Origin: Coptis chinensis | Lineage: Eukaryota > Streptophyta > Magnoliopsida > Ranunculales > Ranunculaceae | Assembly: GCA_015680905.1 (NCBI GenBank) | Contig: CM027381.1 | Coordinates: 69,615,501-69,679,500 of the forward strand | Reading direction: 5' to 3' | DNA length: 64,000 nt | Shown: piece by piece, positions 44,092 through 54,600 of the stretch | Layout: every line of letters starts with the position of its first letter | How positions within the stretch are numbered: the stretch's first letter is position 1 | Notes under the pieces: generated by a model | What the model was told of the DNA's origin: nothing | Seen by the model: the letters and a program-made list of their open reading frames with translations, nothing else | The model's database searches: none | Position numbers and translations under genes: made by a program

Positions 44092-45400
44092 GTGATAAGT
44101 ACCCAAAAGTGTAGTTTAAATCCCTTAATAGTATTCAACTTAGGCTAATTATGTTTATAATAAATAAGAATTAGTATTGTTTACGTGTTTTCGTGTATTT
44201 CAAGACCTGAAGTTGATTAGATGACTAAAGACACTATTTTTGCATGAAAAACGAGTCAAGAAGATTGGTGAGGAAGTTCTATGTTTAAAGCCCAAGAATC
44301 AAGAAGAAAAAAAAAATTCAAGCCCAGTCAAAACTGGGAAGTCAAAGCCAATTCAGGAAGAAAAAGGACAAAAAGCTATCAGAACTTCAAATGAGCGTAT
44401 CATTGGACTTGGGCCTCGGAATTGAGCCTACTTTATTTCAAAATGACCGGCTCGGAACCAGCTTTTCAATAGACCCAGCCTTGTCCTAATCAAAACTGTA
44501 AAAGTAGACGAAAAGAGCACTGAAATAATTTCTAACAGTAGTGACCCCTTTAGACGACTTAACCTAATGGACTTTAGGCTCACATTAAAGGCCCAAAGTC
44601 CCCCTTTTTGGCCCATGCACGAAAATATAACCCTAACCTCTCCTATATAAAGAGGGTTAAGGCAAAACATTCACATCTCCTCAATCCCTTAGTAGTTTAG
44701 TTTTAATTAGGTTTACTTTCTCTCTTTCTTTAGTTTAGAATTAGTTTGTAGTGTAGCCTCCATTAAACACCTTATCAATAAAGCTTAATTTAATTCAATT
44801 CTCTTCTTTACTTTATGTCTTCTATTTATTATTTAGTTGATTTCAAGCTGATAACACAAGGCTAAACCTCCATTAGAGGGGATTTATAAAGTCACGTGAG
44901 GATGATTAGCAATTATTTTCATAATTATTTTGCATAAGAGTTTCAAGTTCTTCGTTGTGACTTTCTAGAGATAGAACTCATAGCGGAGAACTAAATATTA
45001 GAAACCCCATCAAAGATATTTGTGGGGGTGTTAATCTCTCATGTTAGTTAAATAATGACTATAAAGATGTAGATTGTTTACTAGGGATCAAGAAAAACGA
45101 TTCGAAAACTAATAGTCAATCGAATCGCGTACGTGGTGAAATTTCCCCTCTCTAATATCTTCTCTCATAAATTAAATCACTGTTTAAGTACTGTTTTCAT
45201 ATCATATTACTCTCATTAGCAAAGTAGTTTAGATAGTTTAAATAAGTATTCAAGTACGTGCAAGCAAGAGTGGATCGAACACGACTACTCCTCTTTATCA
45301 CATGATTTAGAGAGTATTCAATTTACTGGTTTTCCATCAATTATCTACTCTTCAAGCATATTATTCTACTGTTCATTAATTTAACAAACCATTATTATCA
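44092..45400 (+). repeat. 3' LTR of fragment F
   Basis: Begins TGATAAGTACCC and ends CCATTATTATCA; about 1309 bp. TATA box (CCTATATAAAG) at about 44643-44653. The absence of a PBS after it and the polypurine tract before it mark it as a 3' LTR. It interrupts the copia element that continues at 45401; AGTAG (45401-45405) would be the target copy. Confidence 0.85.
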
Positions 45401-45475
45401 AGTAGTGAAGAAACTCCTGTGCGGTCTGATATGATAGGACGATCCGGTATCTATCACCCACTCTGTATCCTGGCA
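45401..45475 (-). pseudogene. Copia protease, N-terminal fragment
   Basis: One frame reads EWVIDTGSSYHIRPHRSFF, the copia protease active site (DTGSS), ending at the LTR insertion. Confidence 0.75.
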
Positions 45476-46379
45476 TGAGGTACTAACACAACACTCAGCA
45501 TAATCTGACACAATTCCCCACTATACCATCGTCTACTAATGTGGTAGTATCTTGACTTGTGCTTTCATTCCTCTTTACCATGTCTTCATGTACACAATTA
45601 TTCTTCTCATTCATCTTTAGTGTTCTACACTCATATTTGAAGTGACCCTTAGTGGCACAATAGTAACACTGTCTCTCTTTCTTAGGAGTTATAGATTCAC
45701 CTCTAGATTTGCTTTTGTCAACACCTCTAGAATGAGGTGGTTTTCTACTCTTGCCTCTCCCCCATTTTTATGTGACAAGGATCTCTAAGTGAAAGGAGCT
45801 GCTTCGTGAACCCCTTCTTGTCTCCTCATTAAACAATGCATCGGTAACCATTCCCATTGAAACCATTCCATCCTTAGCAGCTCCGCTAAGAGAAACTGTC
45901 AAAGTCTCCCAACTATCGGGTAAAGAGCTCAATAGTAACAAAGCCTCAACTTCGTCACCTATATGAATCTTCATCAAATGCAGCTGATTGATGGTATTAT
46001 GTACGTCATTAAGATGCTCAGACATTGAAGAACCTTCTTTGTACTTCGAGTTAGCAAACTTCTTAATGAGTAGCACTTTGTTGCTGTAGACTTCCTCTCA
46101 TAGAGGTTTTCGAGTTTCTTCCACAAGCTAAAAGCGGTAGTCTCTTGGGATACATGGTGGAATTCACTATTGTCAATCCACTGTTGAATGTACCCAATAG
46201 TTTTTCTATCAAACTTGCTCCACTCAGCCGCGACCATTGTATCTTGTTTTACTCCTCCATTCTCAATGTGTTATGTCAAGTCCTTGCAATAAATAAAGCA
46301 AGTCTTCTATCTTGGCTTTCCAAATAGTGTAGTTACCTCTATTTAGACTAATCATACAAATGTTTATAGAATTATCCAT
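45476..46379 (-). pseudogene. Copia Gag, broken
   Basis: Start candidate ATG at 46379 (MDNSINICMISLNRGNYTIW). The UBN2-type gag domain is readable in pieces: WSKFDRKTIGYIQQWIDN, LWKKLENLYERKS, then in another frame MSEHLNDVHNTINQL and EALLLLSSLPDSWETL. A CCHC zinc knuckle follows (CYYCATKGHFKYEC). At least one stop near 46262 and shifts near 46075 and 45770. Confidence 0.85.
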
Positions 46380-46480
46380 CTCAACAAATTGTTTCAACTC
46401 AAACCTCCTCTTGGGAATTTAATCAAACACTTTTCGAGCAAGATTTGAAATAACAACCTTTGTGATTGATCTAACCACGA

Positions 46481-46496
46481 CTCTTGATACCACTTA
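46481..46496 (-). other. Primer-binding site of the copia element
   Basis: Minus strand AAGTGGTATCAAGAG, similar to the TGGTATCAGAGC site used by plant copia elements with initiator tRNA-Met, with one extra A. Confidence 0.65.
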
Positions 46497-46497
46497 T

Positions 46498-47161
46498 TGG
46501 GGAAAATGATACCAATCAATCCCTACTAAGATAGCTTGAATATGAACACTCTATACTCCAATTGAAAATCTAAGTTTTCACTACAACCAACAACCACAAA
46601 CCTAAGTTATGGAATTAACTATCACAAACTAACAATAGCAATGTAAAGTAAAATTTACCACAATAAGACACAAGATATAACGTTGTTCGGCTCATGATGT
46701 TTACTTCTACAAGAGCAAATATTTTTATAAGTATGGGAAGAAATATTACAATTACTTCTCTCAAATCTCTCCAAACTTACTAGATCTTTTTTCACTAATC
46801 TCTACTTACAAGTTTTATCTCTTTGCAAATGTTTTCTCTCTTATATATTTTGTATGCTGCTCTGGGTAAACAACCCTAGCTTTATATATATAGGATTCTG
46901 AAATTTCGGATGTAAAACGAAATTCCAAAACAACTCGGTTTGTCTGTTGAAAACCGAACTCCTAATTGTGCACGGCAAGGGGGCATGCACCCCTTGTGTA
47001 AACTTGATCAACAACCATCAATTTCAAACGATGTGCTCAGATCGTTCAAACTTCTCAGAGTCGATCCCATAGGGTCGTCCATCATCACGTCATGAGGGCG
47101 TGCGCCCCTTCACCTCTTCAAAGTCAGTATCGACTTTTGTCACATGGTGAGGACCCCAACA
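46498..47161 (-). repeat. 5' LTR of the copia element
   Basis: About 664 bp bounded by TTGGGGAAAATG and GACCCCAACA, which form an inverted TTGGGG/CCCCAA pair. TATA-like ATATATATAAAG (minus) near 46882-46895. Confidence 0.8.
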
Positions 47162-48507
47162 CATATACGTAGGGACAATGCCGAAGACTGTTCTGAGTAT
47201 GGGTTTGGGCATTAACCATTAATTACTTGGCTGAGTGCTAGAGTTTGTTGAAGCTAATGTATGGAGAAGCTAATGCTAGAGTTTGCTGAAACTTATGGGC
47301 TGAAATCAGATTGAAGTACCGAAGTCCAAGCATTTTGCTTTGATTCTCCCATTTTTGTGTGTTAATTGTTAGATGTACAGGTAGTTCAATTAGAGTGAAA
47401 TTGACCTGTTCAACTAAAGTAATCCAGCTATCATTCTGGCCTTACTCTTTCACAAGAGTATCATCACAATGAGACAGACAGCTAGAAGTCTGGAATACAG
47501 GAAAATCACGGGCAACACTGCCTAATTAATAGGAAATAGGATTTGACAATAGACCATTATGAAATTATTCTACAAAGTTATTCTACATAGTTTTCTTTTA
47601 ATTTCTCGCATTTCTTTTTGCAAAAGGTAAATGACACGAGCTTTTGGAATGCTGAATTCTTTATGATAATGACGCTTGCTTCATGTGCTCAGTGCTCTGC
47701 AGTCTGCGCATTTGACATTATGGCCTTTGAACATGGGCAATTGTTTCAGGATCAACCATAGTTCCTGATTCCGAACGAAACTCTGGAATTCCGCCCGGAA
47801 TTTCGGTTTTCCAAAAAACCAAAATTTTAAATATAGAGTTGAAATTTCTGAAATTCTGAATATGATAGAGTCGAAATTTAATGGATTTCAGTTTTTGGAT
47901 TTATCGGAATTCCGAAAATTCTGAAATCCCGAACTATGGGATCAACGCAAAATACAAAAACACTATCTTTTATTTTTTTGTTGCTTTCATAGTTTTTGCT
48001 TGCAACATATACCAAATTATGCAAATTGCTAGAGACGAGGGAATGACAGATAGCAAAACGTGTGTCACCATACACTTTTTCTAAATCTCATTCGAAGGGA
48101 AATTGGCTGTACGGCTGTGCCCCCCTTTTTTTTTTTTTTATGAAATGAAAATTTTTATTAATAATGATAACGAGTTTTACAAATGATTAAGACAAGCGTG
48201 CAACTTGTTGCACCGCAAATTTTTTCTGAATAGCAAATTCTATTCTCCTAATTTTTTTTTCTCTAATTTTTTGTTACATATAAATGACACCATATAAATG
48301 ACACCATTATTGCAGTTTCAACTTTGAACCTAAGATGGTTTCAAAATCCGTACCAGAATGGTTAATTGTGACACCAAAGCCAATAAGTTTTTAGGATAGT
48401 AATATAGGACATATATGCATGGAGATCTAAAGAACTCTGACTAGAACAGTCCTACTCTGTGTTGATGAAATTGAAATGGTGAAAACAGAATCCTTCAACA
48501 TAATTAG
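47162..48507. other. Intergenic stretch without a recognised gene
   Basis: 47765-47935 is dense in GGAATTCCG/GAAATTC-type inverted motifs. At 48121-48140 a poly-T run precedes a T/A-rich segment that could be the reversed 3' tail of a retroposon. No ORF with a domain. Confidence 0.5.
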
Positions 48508-48738
48508 TCAACAATCATGTACGTCAGCCAAGGAAACATTGCTAAGCCTACTAGGCAATGACCTAGCATCATTGTTCAGACCCTTCCTGCTTCCAATGCG
48601 ACGACGATAAGACGCAAATAATGCTCTCTGTGCAACTGCTCTTCCCAAGTATGTGTTAGTAGCTCTTTCCCCGACAACTGCTTGATCATTGCTTGTATAT
48701 GTCTCCATTGTCTCAGCATTTGCCTTCTCAGAAGCCAT
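48508..48738 (-). CDS. Small unrecognised ORF
   Basis: 76 codons from ATG at 48738. The composition is ordinary for protein: an acidic/polar N-terminus (ASEKANAETMETYTSNDQ), a central hydrophobic-to-basic stretch (AVAQRALFASYRRRIGSRKG) and a serine-rich end finishing VHDC. No signal peptide, membrane segment or known domain is apparent. It lies in a non-transposon stretch 2.9 kb upstream of XCT on the other strand. It may be a small gene, one exon of a larger gene, or chance. I do not recognise it. Confidence 0.3.
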   Translation of the reverse strand: MASEKANAETMETYTSNDQAVVGERATNTYLGRAVAQRALFASYRRRIGSRKGLNNDARSLPSRLSNVSLADVHDC

Positions 48739-49482
48739 TTTCAAATTAAGAAAACTTAAAAGGAGCAAAGAATATCAAGAAAGTTGTAGAGATGGTAGTG
48801 CAACATGACATGAGGCAGGCAATCGTTTGTTCTTATAAGCTGGAAAAAGGAGCTTATAAAGCCAAGAAAGATAGAGGTGGAATCAGGATATATGGTGAGA
48901 AGGATATGAGGCAAAGTTGGCCGAAAGAACCTCTTTGTTAACTCTTTACCACGTAAGAAATTTTGCACTCTTGGTTGGTAAGAAACTAATATACCTAAGA
49001 AAGACTCCCTCTCAGTGCATAGGAAGCTTAGCCAAACTTTTTGAAGATAATTACTGTAATGGCCTATGATCGATCACCGGTCTTTAATTTCTAATATGAA
49101 CTTGAACTTCTTGGCTTGCTATTATAATTGTGTCTCTTTTCTTGTGGTTTTGCTAATGGGAGTGTGGACTGCTCTTAAGATACTTGGACCTGTCACAACT
49201 AGTTTATTCTGTTCCCACAATAAAAGAAAAATCAACAGAATAAGGATCTGTTTTGCCTTTCAAATGCTAAATATTTAAGCTGAATACTAAAGAGAATAGA
49301 GGAAAGGCAAGTGTTCCCCTTAGTTTAGTTTTCATGAATCGCTATGGCGCTAATGCGCTATCCTCTTTTAGGTGGGGGACCAAAGAGATTTTGACTGGTA
49401 ATAAACTAATAATAGTGTAATAGACTCATAGAGGGGGAAGATCACTTAATATACGAGACTTTACCAAAAAAAACAAAAAAAA
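48739..49482. other. Intergenic stretch
   Basis: No supported feature; ends in an A-rich run at 49466-49485 beside the inverted-repeat element. Confidence 0.5.
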
Positions 49483-50120
49483 AAAGTGATTTTGGACACA
49501 CCTATAAAAACACTCTCATACCCAACTTTAAAATAAAGAAATAAAATTACTTTAGACACATTTATATTCATAAATTACCCGTTTTCTTTATTAGGCGTAT
49601 CTATGACAAAACAATTCATTTATTAAAATAAATTAAGGATCAATATTAAGTTTTTCACTTGTAAGTGAAAAAAGAACAAGAACATGTTCTTCTTCTTCTA
49701 TAAAAAAAATGATATTGATTTCTTTTCCAATATAACTTAATATCTTCTTTAGCAACATTTCTCTCACTAATAAACATGCAAACACCCACATTTGATTTGA
49801 ATCAACCATATCAAAATAATGGGGATGAATACCAACCTAATGAGAATGAAGAAAAAAAAATTGAAATCAAATTTTGACAAATAGAGAAAAAAGAAGATTA
49901 CCGAAAAAAGGCATGTGTTTTTTTTTTTTTTTTTTTTTTTGCCCCTATTAAAAATACCTCAAATTAATTTGGAAGATATTATTGGATTGAGGCGGTTATT
50001 AGGGGTATGACAAAAACTTTAGTTAGTTATAGGGTATGAGGGTTGTTAGGGGTATGACAAAAACTTTAATTAGTTATAGGGTATGAGAGTGTGTTTTTAT
50101 GGGTGTGTCCAAGATCACCC
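49483..50120. mobile_element. Non-autonomous DNA transposon with about 40-bp terminal inverted repeats
   Basis: Left end 49483-49523 and right end 50079-50120 are inverted copies: right end reversed reads GGGTGATCTTGGACACACCC then ATAAAAACACACTCTC, left end reads GTGATTTTGGACACACCTAT then AAAAACACTCTCATACCC. No transposase. The right side holds two direct copies of GGGGTATGACAAAAACTTTA at about 50009 and 50050. A T22 run is at about 49919-49940. A-rich flanks prevent a firm target duplication; size and long ends suggest a Mutator-type element. Confidence 0.72.
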
Positions 50121-51616
50121 AAAAAAACTTATTATATGAGAGGAATATTTCCTAAATTCCACCACATGATACTAGTTAAACACCTTAAAGGCCCAAAATT
50201 TGGATAAGTTTGTAGGAACATCTTACCCTCTAGGAAGTGATGGGAAATTGATTTTGTTCTAGCAATCGTTAAATTTGAACTTCACAATTGCCAAAAATTA
50301 TACAATGAAAATTGAAGTTCTTTAAACAAAGATCACGACTAATACCATGATGGGATAGGGTTCCATTGGAATGAGGCACCAAATGTTCAACTTAATTTCA
50401 ATTTTCAACTAAGCGTCCATTTCAAGATTTTCACCAAAAGTGCAACCTAATTCAATGACGATACAATCTAGTATAACCCTTAATACAACTTTTTTTGATT
50501 CATGCATTACCACACGTGTAAGCTAGGGTGCACCCACTAGCCATTATCTTCAATTACCCCCATCATTTCTTAGGTTGACGACTTCTTTTTATATTGATGG
50601 TTTCCATGTTGTTTCTTCTCCAAGAACACCTTCAGTTATAATGATCTATTATCTCAGTCAAAATATTAGGTCCTCACATTTTGGGGTTCCCACCTCCTAA
50701 ATTACACCACAAAAGCATATTAACTTACAAGCGTTTGGGTTGATCTCAGTTCTCAATATGACTTTAGCTTACTGACTGAGTTGTTTCTTTTAGCTTCGTC
50801 TTCTTTGTCTACAGTCTCTCAACCGTAAGATCTTTTTGATTTGATCAATCTTACTAGTGGGTTTTTCTAGATGTTGGGTGGTACTTACTTGAGCTCAAAA
50901 GTGGAGCATTTGAGTCTACTATTAACTCCATTTGCTTTGGATTGAATTTACCAATTTATATCCAATTTAAAATTATTTTAGTTTGTGGAAAGTGTTATAT
51001 TATATATAACCAAATAGAGTTATTTTTAATGGGGACAAAACTGAAAAAGGTAAAATTATGAAATAACGAACTAAAAAACTCACCCTTATTTCAAAAACAT
51101 TCTGAAGGACAATAATTAACTTTTGTCCGAAAAAGACAATACTACCATAATATGTATAGGTCTCGGTGCATACCACCTTAGGCATACACAAACTATCTTG
51201 ATATACTGCGGCATCACAAAAAGAAAATGGTATACACAAAGATCAGTCATCTGGCATCTTAATATCACGAAAATATCTTGCGAGGCGTAATGTGCATACC
51301 AAACATCACAAAGAAAATGGTATCGTCTTGATATGTGAAGTATGCACAGCAAATCTGTCCTTATTAATAATTAAAACGAGGTGAAATCTGGTTTTTCTGG
51401 TAGTTACAAGCTAAAGCAATGTGAATCGGTTCAAAGCCCAGGTGTCCTTGACTACGATTAAAATTGGAAAATGGGATACGGAAAACATGATATATCACCG
51501 ATACGGAATCGATATTTCAAGGTGAATATATCAGCGTATCCCTATCGACGATATGAAGATGAATAACAAAATTTGAAACACCCTAAATCCATCATCCTCC
51601 AGTAGCTCAAAAAAAG
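50121..51616. other. Intergenic stretch and XCT promoter region
   Basis: No gene. 51170-51345 contains two imperfect direct copies of a segment with CATCACAAA..GAAAATGGTAT. An evening-element sequence AAAATATCT is at 51270-51278. Confidence 0.5.
51270..51278 (+). promoter_or_regulatory. Candidate evening element upstream of XCT
   Basis: Exact AAAATATCT, 339 bp upstream of the XCT start codon. In Arabidopsis this motif is bound by the clock proteins CCA1 and LHY. One copy only; it could be chance in AT-rich DNA. Confidence 0.3.
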
Positions 51617-54600
51617 ATGTCGGGTATGGGAGATGGGTACGTGGGCACGGCCCAAGACGCAGTCCGAATCCGAAGATTAGAAAAACAAAGAGAAGCAGAA
51701 CGGAAAAAAATACAAGACCTGAAAAATAAGTCAGCTTCTTCTGGTGGTCAATCTGGTCTTCTCCAATTTGGTTCCGGTACTTCCGAGGTAACATACCACA
51801 CCTGTTTTATTATTATTATTTATGTACTAATATTTTTTTATTTACAGATTCTTGAAACTGCTTTTAAGAAAGAAACAGTTGGGCTTGTTACTAGAGAGCA
51901 ATACGTTGAAAAGGTAATTAATCAAAAACTTTTACTGTGGTATTATTTTTGTTATATGTTTCGAATGTGGGGTGTTTTTTGTATAGAGGGTAAATATAAG
52001 GAGTAAATTTGAGGAGGAGGAAAAAGAGAAGTTGCAGAAGTTACAACAAGAGTGAGTTTTTTATTTTCTTATTAATAAGTTTCGAGTTTTAGTTGAATAT
52101 TTTGAGGTTTTGCTTTATGATTTTTTGTTATGTTGGGAATGTAGAGAAGAGGAACTACAGTTACAGAAAAGGAAGAAGAGGAAAGTTAAGGGGAATTCGA
52201 GGTTGTCGTTTAATGATGATATGGAAAATGCAAGTGACGAGGACGAGGAAGATAACAGTAATCATTTTTTGTTTTTGTTTTACACAATGTCTATTACCAT
52301 TGCTCAGTATGTATATCTATTAGCCTTGTTTATTTTATGTTGTTTCCGGTCTTTTAGCATTGCTCAGCATGTATATCTGTTTACTTGTAAATTGAGTACC
52401 TAATTTAAACTGTCTTGTCGTACGTTTAAATATATTGGGAAAAGATTCTATGTTACGGGGACATTCCATATTTCAAAAACAAATCTGTGTTAGATACGAA
52501 TCTACATGTCCGTGTTGGACATACATGGACACATATTGTATGTGATATACCTCAATTTTTGATATTTCGTTGTGTCGGATACGGACACACGTATCTATGT
52601 CAATGTAACTTAGGAAAAGAATAGATATGAAATGACAAATAGAGTAATTGATGTTTCGATTAAATGTTGATCAACATGAAAATGAGTAGACAAAAGAGGA
52701 TTTTGTTCTAAATGGCTTCTATGTTTAATCTAGAGATATAGCTAATTCTACATACTTTGTTCGTCCATAGTGTCTCTTCCACAACAGTTACATTTTAAAG
52801 ATATGTTAAACTAAACATAACATTTTAAATCACACATTATATTAATTTTGGCAAATCACACATTTAAATCTTTGTATCGTTGTCTTGACTTGTTATAGGT
52901 CTCAAAACGTGTATCACAATGCATATTCCATGAGGTCCTTCGTAATAGTCTACTCAACAAAAGAATCCGTATTCCGAATAACTTTTTAGCCATGCCATTG
53001 ACTACCTCAATAACTTGTCTAGTCAACAAAAATTCTGTATTCTAAATTTTTTTGGGGCAGACTTGAATGTTTTTGGAGATAATATATGATACTGCTTTAA
53101 ACTATGGTGTCCTGTCCTCCGAATCTGTACAGTTCATATGATGAAAATGCTTTTTCGGTATTGCAGAAGATCAAGAAACTAAGAGGCTTGGAAATGGGAA
53201 ACTTGGCAAAGATCCAACAGTAGAGACAAGCTTTTTGCCAGACAGGTACTGCAATTCTTTTCTGTTTCTACTTGTTCACTTTTCTATTCCGGCTTGAGCT
53301 TGGACATTGAACTTAGGGGTGCTGAGGATCATCTTCAGTGAGAGGGAGGCGGAGGAACAAGCTGAGCGGGAAAGGTTGCGGAAACAGTGGCTTCTCGAGC
53401 AGGAACAGATTCGAAGTAAAATGCATTTCTAATCCATTCTAGTCTGTTAGCATTAATGTTATATTGCATTGCACTGATGTGGATTTTCTTGTATTTTAGA
53501 TGAACCCCTTCAAATTACTTACAGTTATTGGGACGGTGCTGGTCATCGTCGAGTTCTTCAGGCTAGTCACTGTACTCTGTTTCATTTCCTTGAGTTTTAT
53601 TTTATATGATTCCTTGTTAATATATTTATATATGCATTGCTATTCTCTTCAGCTACGTAAGGGTGATACAATAGGAGAATTTCTTCGGTCTGTTCAGCAA
53701 CAACTTGCACCCGAGTTCCGAGAGATTCGAACAACTTCAGTGGAGAATTTGCTATATGTAAAAGAAGATTTAATCATTCCTCACGTGAGTCCTTTCTCAA
53801 ATCAGTGTGATTACATGCGCTTCGTTTTGTATCTGTTAACTACTACATTTTACTTAACTTTTCCATATTTTGTTGGAGTTCAGCAGCACAGCTTCTACGA
53901 GCTAATAATCAACAAGGCGAGGGGCAAGAGTGGGCCGGTAATGCTCAATTTTTTTTCCCCTAAAAACGTTTGTATTTGAATCCTTTTTTTTCAACCATAT
54001 GGAAACGCAACTGAGCTAATGGAAGGTGCCATGACTTAAAATAGTTATAATATATGTAAGAAGGACTTGTTATCACTTGTCTTGTGCAGAGTGTTGTTGA
54101 GAAGCCAATCTGTGAACAATATTTTAAGCTTAAAGGCACACATCTGATTATCGGTACAGAAGCACATCTATTATACCCGTATGCTGTACATAAAAGACTA
54201 GAAATTGCACATACATAAGCCACCCCTCTTAAATTGACCTGTGGAATCAAATTTTAAAGTCTGTGAGAGATGAGTAAATTATGGCCAAATTTGCATGGTT
54301 CCTCAATCCTGACCTAAACTATATGGTTCCAAAAGTGGGATATCATCTTTCGTATAGATTTCCCTCAAATAGCATACGACCCTGTTATTTAGTTTGAAAT
54401 CGGTCGGTTCGTCATAATAAATACGAAATACAGGCAAGATTGCATGCTCACACATGCACACTTCTTTGTTTTGGAAGCTATTTTTTATATTGATTTATAC
54501 GTGAAAGTTATTAACGTTTATCACTATCTCCTCTTCCATACAGCTTTTCCATTTCGATGTACACGAGGATGTGCGTACAATTGCGGATGCAAGGAAAGAG

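Larger units (their letters stand above)
45401..47161 (-). mobile_element. 5' end of a Ty1/copia retrotransposon
   Basis: Minus strand: LTR 46498-47161, PBS about 46481-46496, gag to about 45480, start of protease to 45401 where the Athila-type LTR cuts it. The remainder of pol is not visible left of the insertion within this window. Confidence 0.85.

Noticed and set aside
48121..48310. Poly-T run and T-rich segment as a reversed retroposon tail
   Set aside because: Only the tail-like run is visible; no body, and no target duplication could be confirmed.
51000..51352. Overlapping minus-strand ORFs upstream of XCT
   Set aside because: No domain, contain the promoter repeats, and frames differ between copies.
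52440..52620. Inverted GTGTCC/GGACAC motifs in XCT intron 4
   Set aside because: Short and imperfect; no borders or duplication that would define an element.
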